A stretch of DNA of 64,000 nucleotides from positions 3,286,001 to 3,350,000 of the forward strand of contig NZ_CP036348.1 in the NCBI RefSeq assembly GCF_007753095.1. Direction: 5' to 3'. Numbering within the stretch: the first letter of the stretch is position 1; each line of letters starts with the position of its first letter. The notes below the pieces were generated by a model that was given only the letters and a program-made list of their open reading frames with translations, was not told where the DNA came from and made no database searches. The stretch is from Rosistilla carotiformis (GTDB lineage Bacteria > Planctomycetota > Planctomycetia > Pirellulales > Pirellulaceae). The position numbers and the translations under genes are program-made. This document shows, piece by piece, positions 1 through 8,828 of the stretch.

Positions 1-203
1 TCAAGCTGCTGCAGAACTACGCCTCCAACCGCCTCGATTGCGGTTATCCCGGCGTGGAACTTCTGCCCGACGGAACGATCGTCGCCACGACTTACGTCAA
101 ATATGCTCCCGGCCCCGAAAAGCATTCGGTCGTTTCGACTCGGTTCAAAATTGCCGAAACCGATGCGATGGCCAACGACATCAAGACTTCAAACAACAAG
201 TAA
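1..203 (+). CDS. Sialidase (BNR-repeat neuraminidase family), C-terminal end only
   Basis: Only the last 66 residues are inside the window; the frame opens at base 3 and stops with TAA at 201-203. The fragment contains [17 protein letters not shown] and ends in a SVVSTRFKI strand, which resembles the last propeller blade of secreted exo-alpha-sialidases of the BNR family. Such enzymes release terminal sialic acid from glycoconjugates. The next gene starts 11 bases downstream and encodes a sialic-acid lyase, which strongly supports the reading. The catalytic Asp boxes and arginine triad would lie upstream and cannot be checked here. Confidence 0.72.
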   Translation, partial: KLLQNYASNRLDCGYPGVELLPDGTIVATTYVKYAPGPEKHSVVSTRFKIAETDAMANDIKTSNNK

Positions 204-214
204 CGGGTGAATCG

Positions 215-1165
215 ATGTCGTTGAAAACCGATCCGTTGCAGGGCTTGGTCGCTGCAACCTTTACGCCGCTGGCCGGCGACCGAACGGTCGATACTGCCCC
301 AATCCCCGCCATGGTCGATCGCTTAGTCGACGACAACGTCGCGGGGTTGTATGTGTTGGGCAGCACCGGCGAAGGTCCGTCGCTGACAGCAACGGAACGG
401 TGCACCGTTGCCGAAGCGTTTGTGCAATCGGCCGCCGGTCGGTTGCCGGTGATCGTGCAGGTGGGGTGCGAAAGCTTGAGCAGCGCCCGGGAACTGGCAG
501 CCCACGCCCAGCGGATCGGTGCCGACGCGGTCTCCGCCGTCAGTCCGGTCTACTTCAAACCCGATTGCGTGGAGACGCTTGTCGATTCGATGGCAGAGAT
601 CGCCGCGGGGGCCCCGAATCTGCCGTTCTATTACTACCACATCCCCGCGGTGACCGGCGTCAATTGCAGCATGGTCGACTTTTTGCGGCTGGCCGCCGAT
701 CGCATCCCGACGCTGCGTGGGATCAAATTCACGTCGACCAACGTGTTTGAATTCCAAAGCTGTTTGGAGTTTGCCGGCGACCGATTCCAGTTGCTGTGGG
801 GATTGGATGAGATGTTGTTGAGCGGCCTCGGCGCCGGTGCGCAAGCCGCCGTCGGCAGCACCTACAACTTTGCCGCCCCGATCTACCAGCGTCTATTGGC
901 CGCCTTTGCCGCGGGCGATTTGGACGAGGCCCGCCGCCAACAGTCGCTGTCCCAAGCAATCGTTCGAGCGTTCATCCCCTACGGACCACGAGGTGCTCAA
1001 AAGGCGATCATGTCGATGATCGGCCACGATTGCGGCCCCAGCCGGCTGCCCGTCGCCACGCTAACACAATCGCAACGCGATGCCTTGCGCAACGATCTCG
1101 ATGCGATCGGCTTCTTCGATGCCGTGGGCGTCGATGGCTTGCAAGCGATCGGATCGACGACATGA
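215..1165 (+). CDS. nanA: N-acetylneuraminate lyase (DHDPS/NAL family)
   Basis: A 316-residue TIM-barrel class I aldolase that would cleave N-acetylneuraminate to N-acetylmannosamine and pyruvate in the cytoplasm. Family marks visible are the pyruvate-binding GSTGEG loop (residues 49-54), the catalytic tyrosine in YHIP (Tyr141), the Schiff-base lysine in GIKFTS (Lys171), and GSTYN near residue 218, which is typical of NanA rather than DapA. The ATG at 215 was chosen because homology begins there; the frame stays open upstream to 38 but that part overlaps the sialidase end. The stop overlaps the next start (ATGA), indicating translational coupling. A related pyruvate aldolase remains possible, but the neighbours favour sialic acid. 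Confidence 0.88.
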   Translation: MSLKTDPLQGLVAATFTPLAGDRTVDTAPIPAMVDRLVDDNVAGLYVLGSTGEGPSLTATERCTVAEAFVQSAAGRLPVIVQVGCESLSSARELAAHAQRIGADAVSAVSPVYFKPDCVETLVDSMAEIAAGAPNLPFYYYHIPAVTGVNCSMVDFLRLAADRIPTLRGIKFTSTNVFEFQSCLEFAGDRFQLLWGLDEMLLSGLGAGAQAAVGSTYNFAAPIYQRLLAAFAAGDLDEARRQQSLSQAIVRAFIPYGPRGAQKAIMSMIGHDCGPSRLPVATLTQSQRDALRNDLDAIGFFDAVGVDGLQAIGSTT

Positions 1166-2271
1166 GCGTTTCCCTGGTCTCCTGTCGAATCATCTGGCTC
1201 GTGAGCGCCATGCTCTTTGGCACTGCGGCGGTTTGCCCTGGTGATGAATCCCGCACCGAAGGCATTGCGCTCGACTGGCAACCGCTTCCCGATCTGCCAG
1301 ACGAACTGGGGGTTGCGGGCCCGTTTGCCGGAGTCCACAACGACGCGCTGATCGTCGCTGGCGGCGCGAACTTTCCGCTGCCGGTTTGGGAGACCGACAA
1401 AATCTGGCACGACCGGATTCATGTGCTGGTCCGTTCGGGCGAGCAGTTGCAGTGGATCGATGGCGGCACGCTACCCCGACCGATCGCTTACGGAGCAACC
1501 ATGTCGACCTCCGACGGCATCGTCTGTATTGGCGGCAACGATGCGGAGAATATCTTCGACGATGTGTTTGTGTTGCGCTGGAATGCGGAGACTCGAAAGG
1601 TCGAGCGACACGAATATCCCAAGCTTCCTCGCCCCTGTGTTTATGCTCAGGCGGCACTTATCGGCGACGTGATCTATCTCGCCGGGGGACAGACCGGAAG
1701 CGGGCTCGATTCGGCGATGGACAATCTATGGTCGCTCGATCTGTCCGCGCGCGATGATCCCCAGCGGTTTCAGTGGCGGGAACATCCGGCGTGTCCCGGC
1801 GGCCGTCGCGCGTTCAACTTGACCGTAGCCCAACACAACGGGCAAGAGGATTGTCTGTATGTGATCAGCGGTCGTCGCGATGGGGCAGAGGGAATCGAAT
1901 TCCTGGACGATGTTTGGGAATTCGCGCCTACGACGCAGACCTGGAGAAAACGCCGTTCCGCGCCACGATGCGTGATGGCGGGGACCGCGACCGGATCGGG
2001 GAAGCGCCAAGTGCTGGTGCTCGGCGGCGCTGACGGAACGCTTTTCGATCGCTCCGACGCGCTTCGGGACGCCCACCCAGGTTTCCCGCGACAAGCTCTG
2101 GCGTACGACACCATCTCCGATATGTGGAGCTCCGCCGGCACGATGCCACAGAACCAGGTTACAACGGCGGCGGTGCGGTGGAACGACCAGATCATGCTCC
2201 CCAGCGGCGAGGTCCGGCCAAGGGTGAGGACGCCGAAGGTCTGGAGCATCACGGCGCGGCCCAAACGCTAA
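1162..2271 (+). CDS. Secreted kelch-repeat protein, NanM-like mutarotase/epimerase
   Basis: A 369-residue protein with an N-terminal signal peptide (hydrophobic residues about 8-25) followed by kelch-type beta-propeller repeats with recurring GG pairs: IVAGGANFP, IVCIGGNDAEN, IYLAGGQTGSG, VLVLGGADG. It resembles the cyclically permuted mutarotase family related to E. coli NanM, which converts alpha- to beta-N-acetylneuraminate outside the cytoplasm. Its start overlaps the nanA stop by four bases. Placed after sialidase and lyase genes, it would prepare released sialic acid for uptake. Mutarotase activity is inferred from family and context; a general kelch galactose-oxidase-like lectin is the alternative. 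Confidence 0.8.
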   Translation: MSVSLVSCRIIWLVSAMLFGTAAVCPGDESRTEGIALDWQPLPDLPDELGVAGPFAGVHNDALIVAGGANFPLPVWETDKIWHDRIHVLVRSGEQLQWIDGGTLPRPIAYGATMSTSDGIVCIGGNDAENIFDDVFVLRWNAETRKVERHEYPKLPRPCVYAQAALIGDVIYLAGGQTGSGLDSAMDNLWSLDLSARDDPQRFQWREHPACPGGRRAFNLTVAQHNGQEDCLYVISGRRDGAEGIEFLDDVWEFAPTTQTWRKRRSAPRCVMAGTATGSGKRQVLVLGGADGTLFDRSDALRDAHPGFPRQALAYDTISDMWSSAGTMPQNQVTTAAVRWNDQIMLPSGEVRPRVRTPKVWSITARPKR

Positions 2272-2320
2272 GGCTGCTCGCTGAGCCCCGTCGTTTAACC
2301 GCAATACCGTTCAACGAGGC

Positions 2321-2485
2321 GTAGTGGACGAGGCTACGAGTCCTTCTGCATGCATCAGACCAAATCTCTGGGACTCGTAAGACCAAATCTCTGGGACTCG
2401 TAAGACCAAATCGCTGGGACTCGTAAGACCAGATCTCTGGGACTCGTAAGACCAAATCGCAGGGACTCGTAACCTCGTCCACTAC
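2321..2485. repeat. Repeat element bounded by 23-bp inverted repeats, in the 2272-2576 intergenic stretch
   Basis: This fills most of the 305-bp gap between two convergent genes. The left arm (2321-2343) begins GTAGTGGACGAGG and the right arm (2463-2485) ends CCTCGTCCACTAC; they are reverse complements at 22 of 23 positions. Between them lie five direct repeats. No reading frame with protein character is present. It could be a REP/MITE-like mobile palindrome or a transcription barrier between convergent genes. Confidence 0.8.
2357..2471. repeat. Five tandem copies of a 23-bp unit
   Basis: Units start at 2357, 2380, 2403, 2426 and 2449. Each begins AGACCA and ends GGGACTCGTA, with single-base differences inside (AATCTCT, AATCGCT, GATCTCT, AATCGCA). 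The last unit runs into the right inverted-repeat arm, whose first bases are the same GGACTCGTA. Units are contiguous with no spacers, so this is not a CRISPR array. Confidence 0.9.
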
Positions 2486-2576
2486 ATCCCGCCGCTAATT
2501 CCTACATCGTCGATGCCACATCCAAAACGCGGCCCGATGGGCACGCGGCTAAACGATGAACCGCAGCGCTGCAGTC

Positions 2577-3791
2577 TTACTTCAGGCCCGCTCCTTGTGG
2601 ACGTCGGTTGAGTGCACCGCGGACTCCGAGGGTGCCGGGATCGCGAGCGATCTTGTCGGCGAAGACGCGAGCGTCGTCGACGATCGGGCGGACCCGAGCC
2701 GTCAAGTTTTCGATATTGCCGGCGATCCGGCGGACCTGCCAGTAGAGTTCGTCGTCTTCGATCAAGCGTTTGATCGTGCCGTCCCCTTCGTTCAGCTGCT
2801 CGGTAAAGTAAGCGACTTGCACCAACACCTGATCCAGGTTGTTGAGACTTCGCATCACGTTTTCGACCAATTCGTCGGAGTTGTCCGCCAGCGGCGTGGT
2901 GAAGCGTTCGATGTTACGAACCGTGCGGTCGACCGACTTGACCGTATCGTTCACCGAGTCGCCGACGTTCTCGAAGCTTTGGATCGCTCGTTGAGCGACA
3001 TGCATCGTCTCTTGCGCATCATCGAGCAGGACGGGAAAGCGATCCAACGACGCCTTCAACTTCTCTTTCATCTGCGTGTCTTGTAGGATCGATTCGACTT
3101 CCGCCGCCGTCTTACGGACCTGCTCCAACGTCTGCGAGGTCTGTTGCGCGATCTGATGGACCTGCGTACCGTCTCCCTTGAAGAGCGTTTTGACGTTCGA
3201 TTCCAATTGCGAAGCCAATGAGTCGACCGACTTGCCCGCGTCTTCGATCGACTTCAGCGTGCCGCGAAACTCCCCTTCGAGACTCATCAGCACCGCAAAC
3301 GGATCCGATGAAACCCCGTCGGTCACACGCACGTAATAACCATCCTCGGGAACATACTCTTGTGCGAACGCAGTTTCCATCGGCTGCAAGATCCCGTCGG
3401 GCGGGTTGTTCACCTTGCCATCAAACAGTTCCAACAACTGCTTCTCGTTGGCTTTGACAAACTCGATCCGCGCTTCTCCAGTCACCAGACGCTGCGAACC
3501 GATCCGTGGGATCTCGTTTTTGTGGATCGGATATTTGGCGTCGATCATCATCATCACGTCGACCCCGTCGGCGCCGAGCTGGATTTTGGTGACGCGGCCG
3601 ATCGGGTAGCCATACTTCACGACAGGCGTGTCGACATCGATCCCGGCGACGGTGGGGAAGTTCGCGGTGATCGGATATTCCTTTTTCAACAGCACCGGAT
3701 AGGCACCGAAGATGAACATCAAGATGATGGCGACTCCGATAGCCGCCAGCACCAATACGCCAACGCCGAATTCAAGTCTGCGATCGTCCAT
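2577..3791 (-). CDS. mlaD: MlaD-like MCE-domain lipid-binding protein
   Basis: A 404-residue protein with one N-terminal membrane anchor (about residues 9-29), an MCE domain (about 37-115, with AGIDVDTPVVKYGYPIGRV), then a long helical region rich in coiled-coil pattern (about 170-380). MCE proteins form rings that pass phospholipids between inner and outer membranes. It is longer than E. coli MlaD (about 183 residues), as is common for MCE proteins with helical tails. It is third in an mlaE-mlaF-mlaD order, starting 84 bases after mlaF ends. This supports an Mla-type lipid transporter and a double-membrane envelope. Confidence 0.88.
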   Translation of the reverse strand: MDDRRLEFGVGVLVLAAIGVAIILMFIFGAYPVLLKKEYPITANFPTVAGIDVDTPVVKYGYPIGRVTKIQLGADGVDVMMMIDAKYPIHKNEIPRIGSQRLVTGEARIEFVKANEKQLLELFDGKVNNPPDGILQPMETAFAQEYVPEDGYYVRVTDGVSSDPFAVLMSLEGEFRGTLKSIEDAGKSVDSLASQLESNVKTLFKGDGTQVHQIAQQTSQTLEQVRKTAAEVESILQDTQMKEKLKASLDRFPVLLDDAQETMHVAQRAIQSFENVGDSVNDTVKSVDRTVRNIERFTTPLADNSDELVENVMRSLNNLDQVLVQVAYFTEQLNEGDGTIKRLIEDDELYWQVRRIAGNIENLTARVRPIVDDARVFADKIARDPGTLGVRGALNRRPQGAGLK

Positions 3792-3875
3792 GATCTTCTA
3801 ACTACCTTGTACTTGGAAAAATTGCGTCGTGTCTTGTCGTTCGCGGTGAGCATTCAGCCACCTGCCGCGAGGTTG

Positions 3876-4781
3876 TTATTCGATTGGGGTCGTTTCGCTG
3901 TCGTCATCGCTATCCTCGATCAGCGATTCGCGAAGCGCGTCGCTCCGCTGCCGCATCTCCATCAATCGCTCGCCCGCCTCGCCGCGAACAAACTGGCGAA
4001 CGCGTCGATCTTCAAAATTCTCGAGCGATGTCGGGGGACCGTCGAAGAGGACCTGCGATTCATTGTCTTGCAGGCGACGCCGCGGATAGAGCATGATCAC
4101 GCGATCGGCCACCTTGCGGGCTGTGTTCATATCGTGCGTCACGATGATGCTTGTCACCGGATATTTGCGCCGCACGCCGAGCATCAATTCGTTGATCACA
4201 TCGCTCACGATCGGATCCAAACCGGTTGTCGGTTCGTCATACAGCACCAAATCGGGCTGCAGGATCAAGGCCCGCGCGATGCCCACACGTTTCCGCATTC
4301 CGCCGGACAGCTGAGCTGGTCGGCGGCGAACGATGTCATCCGGAAGTCCCACATCGGCAAGCGCCTGCAGGACCAACGGTTCGACCTCGTCGGCTTCGAC
4401 CGCACCATGTTGCCGAAGCGGAAAGGCGACGTTTTGACCGACGGTCATGCTGTCGAACAGCGCGGCGTTCTGGAAAACGAAACCGATCTTTTTACGGAAC
4501 TCGACCGTTTGCGTAGGATTCATCGTGGCGATGTTCTGCCCGTCGAAACGGACGATCCCGCGAGACGGTCGAATCAAGCCGATCAATGTCTTCATCAGAA
4601 CCGTCTTGCCGCATCCGCTCTCGCCGATCAAGGCCAACGTCTCGCCTCGCGGGATCTTCAGGTTGATCCGTTTGAGGACGTGATGCCCCGACATTTGGAC
4701 GTGCAGATCCTGGGCGTCGAGCAGAAAATGGGACTCCGGCGGTTCGCTCGGGATTTCGATTGTCTCGGTCGTCGATTCCAT
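3876..4781 (-). CDS. mlaF: MlaF-like ABC transporter ATP-binding protein
   Basis: A 301-residue ABC ATPase that would power the lipid transporter. Visible motifs are Walker A GESGCGKT (residues 53-60), signature LSGGMRKRVGIARAL, Walker B LVLYDEPTTGLDP and a switch His in IIVTHD. The order and spacing match the Mla/Ttg2A group. The ATG at 4781 shares its A with the mlaE stop (TGATG); a GTG at 4784 would add one residue. A C-terminal tail of about 40 residues after the nucleotide-binding fold may contact the permease. Confidence 0.92.
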   Translation of the reverse strand: MESTTETIEIPSEPPESHFLLDAQDLHVQMSGHHVLKRINLKIPRGETLALIGESGCGKTVLMKTLIGLIRPSRGIVRFDGQNIATMNPTQTVEFRKKIGFVFQNAALFDSMTVGQNVAFPLRQHGAVEADEVEPLVLQALADVGLPDDIVRRRPAQLSGGMRKRVGIARALILQPDLVLYDEPTTGLDPIVSDVINELMLGVRRKYPVTSIIVTHDMNTARKVADRVIMLYPRRRLQDNESQVLFDGPPTSLENFEDRRVRQFVRGEAGERLMEMRQRSDALRESLIEDSDDDSETTPIE

Positions 4782-5656
4782 CACAGCAGGGAAACTCCCG
4801 ATGGCCAGAATGCGAAATAGACCATGTTCAGCAAACGTCCCAAAACGAGATCGAGCACCAGAATCATGACAAACGAATGGACAAAAGCCGCCGTCGCCGC
4901 TTTGCCCACGCCCTCGGCTCCCGCTTCGGCTTGGAAGCCGCGGTAACAGCTGACCACGGCGATCACCGCGCCAAAAAACAGGCTCTTGAAGATCCCCGTG
5001 AACAGATCAAATCCCGTGACAAATTGACGCGAGTGATTCAAATAGGCCGCATGGTCGATCCCGAGGATGACCACGCTGTAAAAATAGCCGCCGACGATTC
5101 CCATGAAATCGGCCATGATCGTCAGAGCCGGAATCAACATGATGCAGGCCAAGAACCGCGGTACGACCAGATAATGGATCGGATCGGCACCCATCGTTGC
5201 CAGAGCATCGATCTGTTCGGTGACTCGCATTGTACCCAGAACCGCCGCCATCGCGCTGCCAACGCGGCCGGCCAACATCGTCGCCGCGAGGACTGGCCCC
5301 AGTTCGCGGACCAGGGTCATGTTGATCACGCCGCCGAGACGACTCTCCAAACCAATCGATTGAAATTGGTAGTAGCTGTTTTCGGCCAAGACCATTCCGA
5401 TGAAGGTTCCGGTCAGCGCCACCACCGGCAGGCTCAACACGCCCACTTGGTAGAAGTTTGGCAGGATCGTTTCCCGTCGCGGCAGCGACGTGAAGATCCA
5501 ACGCAGCATCTGCAGCGTAAAGTTGGCGATTCCGCCAACTGTGCTGACGCCCGACACAACGATCTTGCCCCAGTCGGCAGCCCAATCGCGCAGCCCGGCG
5601 CGCATCCCTAGCGGATGGGCGGAATGGCGTTGCGAGCGGCTAGCAGCGGATGGCAT
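4781..5656 (-). CDS. mlaE: MlaE-like ABC transporter permease
   Basis: A 291-residue integral membrane protein of the MlaE/YrbE family. The family core is seen as VALTGTFIGMVLA, LVRELGPVLAATMLAGRVGSAMAA and MRVTEQIDALATMGADPI, which form the coupling region to the ATPase, followed by several hydrophobic helices. It is the first gene of a minus-strand mlaE-F-D operon and overlaps mlaF by a base. A later ATG 17 codons in (GMRAGL) is an alternative start, since the first residues are low-complexity and polar. The gene diverges from the isomerase gene at 5912 across a 255-bp gap. Confidence 0.92.
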   Translation of the reverse strand: MPSAASRSQRHSAHPLGMRAGLRDWAADWGKIVVSGVSTVGGIANFTLQMLRWIFTSLPRRETILPNFYQVGVLSLPVVALTGTFIGMVLAENSYYQFQSIGLESRLGGVINMTLVRELGPVLAATMLAGRVGSAMAAVLGTMRVTEQIDALATMGADPIHYLVVPRFLACIMLIPALTIMADFMGIVGGYFYSVVILGIDHAAYLNHSRQFVTGFDLFTGIFKSLFFGAVIAVVSCYRGFQAEAGAEGVGKAATAAFVHSFVMILVLDLVLGRLLNMVYFAFWPSGVSLL

Positions 5657-5911
5657 GAGATCGCATCAGATAAAAGGGTTATCAGCGATCCAAAGAGGGC
5701 CGCCGCGTTAGTTTGTATCGGTTGCACCGACTTTGCGGCTTGAGGTGAACCGACCGGTTGTGACGGCCTATCTTTGCGACGCGGCAAACTCCAGATGGCC
5801 GGGGAACCGCTAGCAATGCTGTTCTCTGCCCGTCGACTCTGTTACAACAGGGCAGACCCGCGTTTGATGTTGGACGCGAAGGGGCGATTTGACCTTTGAA
5901 AGGAAACAGAC

Positions 5912-6757
5912 GTGGAAAAGTGGCCAATCGGAGTGTTTGCATCGGTCGATGCAGGCTTGGGTGTTCGTTGGGAAGTGATTAAAGAGTTGGGCGTTCCAAC
6001 GATTCAATTGCACGCACCGGCAGCGGAAACGCGAACCCAAGCCAACGCTGACAAATTACTTCGTCAGATGAAGGAGATGTCGGTCGAATTGACAGCGGTC
6101 TTCGGCGGCTTCGAAGGGGAAAGCTACGCCGACATCCCGACCGTTGTGGAAACTGTCGGGCTGGTCCCCGAAGCGACACGCGCGGCGCGGCTCCAAGAGA
6201 TGAAAGAGATCGCCGACTTTGCCAAGATGATCGAGTGCGACGTCGTCGCCCTGCACCTTGGATTTGTCCCGCACGAAACAACCGATCCCGCCTACGAAGG
6301 GATCGTCACCGTGATGCGTGACCTCTGCGATCACGCGGCCAACAACGGCCAACGCGTTCACTTGGAGACCGGTCAGGAAACCGCTGACGGTCTGCTGCAG
6401 TTCCTCTCCAGCGTCGATCGCGACAATCTGTTCGTCAACTTCGACCCGGCCAACATGATCCTGTACGGTACGGGCGAACCGATCCCGGCCCTGCAGAAAG
6501 TTGGCAAGTTCGTCCGCAGCGTCCACTGCAAAGATGGCACCTGGAGCGACAAGCCGGGCGAAACCTGGGGTGCGGAAGTGCCACTGGGCGAAGGCCAAGT
6601 CGACATGCGGAAGTACCTGCAAACGCTGAACGAAATCGGTTACACCGGACCGTTGACGATCGAACGCGAGATCCCCGCCGAACCCGAGCGTCAGCTCAAG
6701 GAGATCGGTGCCGCGGTCGCATTGCTGACAAAGCTGAAGAGCGAATTGTTGGCGTAA
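5912..6757 (+). CDS. Sugar phosphate isomerase/epimerase (xylose-isomerase-like TIM barrel)
   Basis: A 281-residue cytoplasmic TIM barrel of the AP-endonuclease-2/xylose-isomerase-like family. Probable metal ligands, in order along the barrel, are Glu in HLETGQET, Asp in NFDPANM, His in SVHCKDG and Glu in IEREI. Enzymes of this family isomerise or epimerise keto sugars or inositol derivatives; the substrate cannot be told from sequence. The start is GTG at 5912, preceded by GAAAGGAAAC, a reasonable ribosome site. It stands alone and converges on the glycosyltransferase gene, with a 31-bp gap between stops. Confidence 0.8.
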   Translation: MEKWPIGVFASVDAGLGVRWEVIKELGVPTIQLHAPAAETRTQANADKLLRQMKEMSVELTAVFGGFEGESYADIPTVVETVGLVPEATRAARLQEMKEIADFAKMIECDVVALHLGFVPHETTDPAYEGIVTVMRDLCDHAANNGQRVHLETGQETADGLLQFLSSVDRDNLFVNFDPANMILYGTGEPIPALQKVGKFVRSVHCKDGTWSDKPGETWGAEVPLGEGQVDMRKYLQTLNEIGYTGPLTIEREIPAEPERQLKEIGAAVALLTKLKSELLA

Positions 6758-6788
6758 GCGATCGGTGATCGCAAAGGTTCAAGGCCGC

Positions 6789-7508
6789 TCAGCGTTTCGC
6801 CGCGCGGCCTGAGGGCGAATCCGAGTCCGCGTGGTTGGCGTAATGCGAACGCAACCGCTGCGGGCTAACGCCCAACGCAAAGGCGATCTGCAAGCCGAAG
6901 TTTCGGAACGTCTGCCGCAGCACGCCCATCTGTTGCCAACGCCGCGGATCGACGTAAACCGGCCCGGGCAGCAGCAGCGGCCGACCGATCCGACGCAATC
7001 GCTGCGACAAGATCAGGTCTTCCATGATCGGTTCGTCGGGAAATCCCCCGACCTCATCAAACCGCTCCCGCTGCACGAAGATCGCTTGGTCGCCAAACGG
7101 TAATCCGCGCCAGCGAACTCGCCACGCATTGCCATGTTCCAACAAACGGAACGCAAATCCGGCCGCTTCAATGCGTTGCCCCAACGCGCCCCACCATCGC
7201 TCGGGATGCTGCGTCATTGCATCGCAGACCTGATGGATCGCCGTCGGGGCGAGATGATTGTCGGCGTGCAGAAACAGAAGCGTCTTCCCCGTGGCGGCTT
7301 TTGCACCCGCATTCTGCTGCATCGCTCGCCCCGCGGGACTCCTGATCACCGTCGCACCGGCCGCTTCCGCGATCTGCAACGTCGCGTCGTCACTGCCGCC
7401 ATCGACAACGATCACCTGCCCAGCGGCTGCGGCGGACGCCACGCAGCGCTCGATATTTTCCGCTTCGTTGAGCGCAGGGATGACGACCGAGATCTCGTCC
7501 GGCGTCAT
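6789..7508 (-). CDS. Family 2 glycosyltransferase, TIGR04283-like
   Basis: A 239-residue GT-A fold transferase with start ISVVIPALNEAENI, nucleotide-binding VVDGGSDDAT, and HADNH at the DXD position. The final third (GDQAIFVQRERFDEVGGFP and EDLILSQRLRR) matches the TIGR04283 group, some members of which sit in arsenosugar loci; no other arsenosugar gene is present here. The ATG at 7508 overlaps the end of the upstream permease gene by four bases, so the two are translationally coupled. The acceptor is unknown. Confidence 0.8.
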   Translation of the reverse strand: MTPDEISVVIPALNEAENIERCVASAAAAGQVIVVDGGSDDATLQIAEAAGATVIRSPAGRAMQQNAGAKAATGKTLLFLHADNHLAPTAIHQVCDAMTQHPERWWGALGQRIEAAGFAFRLLEHGNAWRVRWRGLPFGDQAIFVQRERFDEVGGFPDEPIMEDLILSQRLRRIGRPLLLPGPVYVDPRRWQQMGVLRQTFRNFGLQIAFALGVSPQRLRSHYANHADSDSPSGRAAKR

Positions 7509-8644
7509 GTTCTCGCCGCAGCCTTCCAACGGCTGTAACCCATGGGAGCGAAGACGATGATCGGTCCCCAAGCGCCCATTGCCGGCGAGATCAGGGTCTC
7601 GCTGGATCCGAGGCCACTGAACACCGTTTTGACGAAGAAGAACATGGCGATCAGTCCCAGTCCCCAACCGGCAACGACAAACAAATTCTTATCGCCTCGT
7701 GTTACAACCAACGGAAGTCCCAACAACACCAGGCTGATATCCAACCAAGGGCGAACGATGCGTGTGTGCAGCAGCACCTCGGCATCGGGCCCCGAGTAGA
7801 CGCTAGGGTTTTGGATGTTCCGGACCAATTGCAGCGTCGATGACAGCCGATCGGTTTGCGCTCCGGACACCAGATGTTCGAATTCAATGTTGGAAACGAC
7901 AAAGCATTGCCCCGGTTCCAGCCACGGATTATCGGCTCGCGTGAGCACAAATTGCTTGCCGCCGAATCCGGACGATGGGATCGTGTCGATCTCTTGAGGC
8001 TGAGTGACGTCGTTGAGGAGGTAGCCATCGGGATGTTGGTCCGATGCGTCTTGCCAAACAGCCAGCTCGCCGACAATTTGTGTTCCCATGCCTGGCATTT
8101 CCGACCGGATCATCAGCGCGGGAGCAACGATTTCTTTTTTGATCACAATCACGCCGCGGCCGTGAAATTGAATGCCGGTCATCCGGTCGTAGCTGGGCTT
8201 GAGCGTTCGGACCAGTTGGCCGTCGAGATCTTGTGCCTTGGCCCCCAGTTGGTCTTTCCAGTTGGGCATGCACAGTTCGCGATTGATCACGGCGATCACG
8301 ATCACGACAAACGCGGCAATCAACATCGGGCGGAGGATCCTTCCGTGGGAAAGCCCCGCCGCAAGCAAGGCTGTCAGCTCGCCGTTGCGTTTCAACGCCC
8401 CCACCGAAAAGACCAAGGCAAAGACCGCCAGGATCGCGTTGGTGGCGTCAAAGATCGCTAGCAAAAACGGCCCGTAGTAACTGACGAGGGCGTCGACGAA
8501 ACTGCCTTGCCGGCGCGCGTACGCGGCGATCTCTTCCATGTTATTGAAGGCATGGAAGACAACAAAAATCCCGGACAAGCTGCAGAAACAAATCAGCAAG
8601 GTCCGCAAATAAGTTGTCAGCAAATATCGATCGATCCGTGTCAT
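7505..8644 (-). CDS. LptF/LptG family permease (YjgP/YjgQ)
   Basis: A 379-residue protein with the LptF/LptG layout: two N-terminal membrane helices (MTRIDRYLLTTYLRTLLICFC onward, then a helix near residues 60-80), a helix near residue 100, a large periplasmic domain (about 130-275), and three C-terminal helices. In gram-negative bacteria LptF and LptG with LptB extract lipopolysaccharide from the inner membrane. The ATG at 8644 was preferred to the upstream open frame because the family starts there. Only one permease is present and no LptB is nearby, so the transported lipid is uncertain. Coupled to the downstream glycosyltransferase. Confidence 0.85.
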   Translation of the reverse strand: MTRIDRYLLTTYLRTLLICFCSLSGIFVVFHAFNNMEEIAAYARRQGSFVDALVSYYGPFLLAIFDATNAILAVFALVFSVGALKRNGELTALLAAGLSHGRILRPMLIAAFVVIVIAVINRELCMPNWKDQLGAKAQDLDGQLVRTLKPSYDRMTGIQFHGRGVIVIKKEIVAPALMIRSEMPGMGTQIVGELAVWQDASDQHPDGYLLNDVTQPQEIDTIPSSGFGGKQFVLTRADNPWLEPGQCFVVSNIEFEHLVSGAQTDRLSSTLQLVRNIQNPSVYSGPDAEVLLHTRIVRPWLDISLVLLGLPLVVTRGDKNLFVVAGWGLGLIAMFFFVKTVFSGLGSSETLISPAMGAWGPIIVFAPMGYSRWKAAART

Positions 8645-8828
8645 CAACGTTTTCCAAGCCTTTGCGCCGCGGAACCTTTTACCCGCGTCCGGTTCTGTCC
8701 GCCAGGCAACGTCATACACAACTTGGGCGACCAAGTCACGGGCGAATTCAAATCACGCGCCGCCAGGGCGGGCGCGACTCGCCTTTCTTGAATGCAAGCA
8801 TTTGCGGGCGGCGTGGCAAACGCATCGG

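Noticed and set aside
2357-2471. CRISPR-like regular repeats
   Set aside because: The 23-bp units are directly adjacent with no spacers, and no cas genes are present.
2249-2482. 77-codon minus-strand frame across the repeats
   Set aside because: Its peptide is only a translation of the 23-bp repeat and it overlaps the end of the kelch gene.
3360-4820. 486-codon plus-strand frame opposite mlaF and the mlaD 5' end
   Set aside because: It is antisense to two clear Mla genes, is rich in His/Asp/Arg as GC-biased shadow frames are, and matches no fold.
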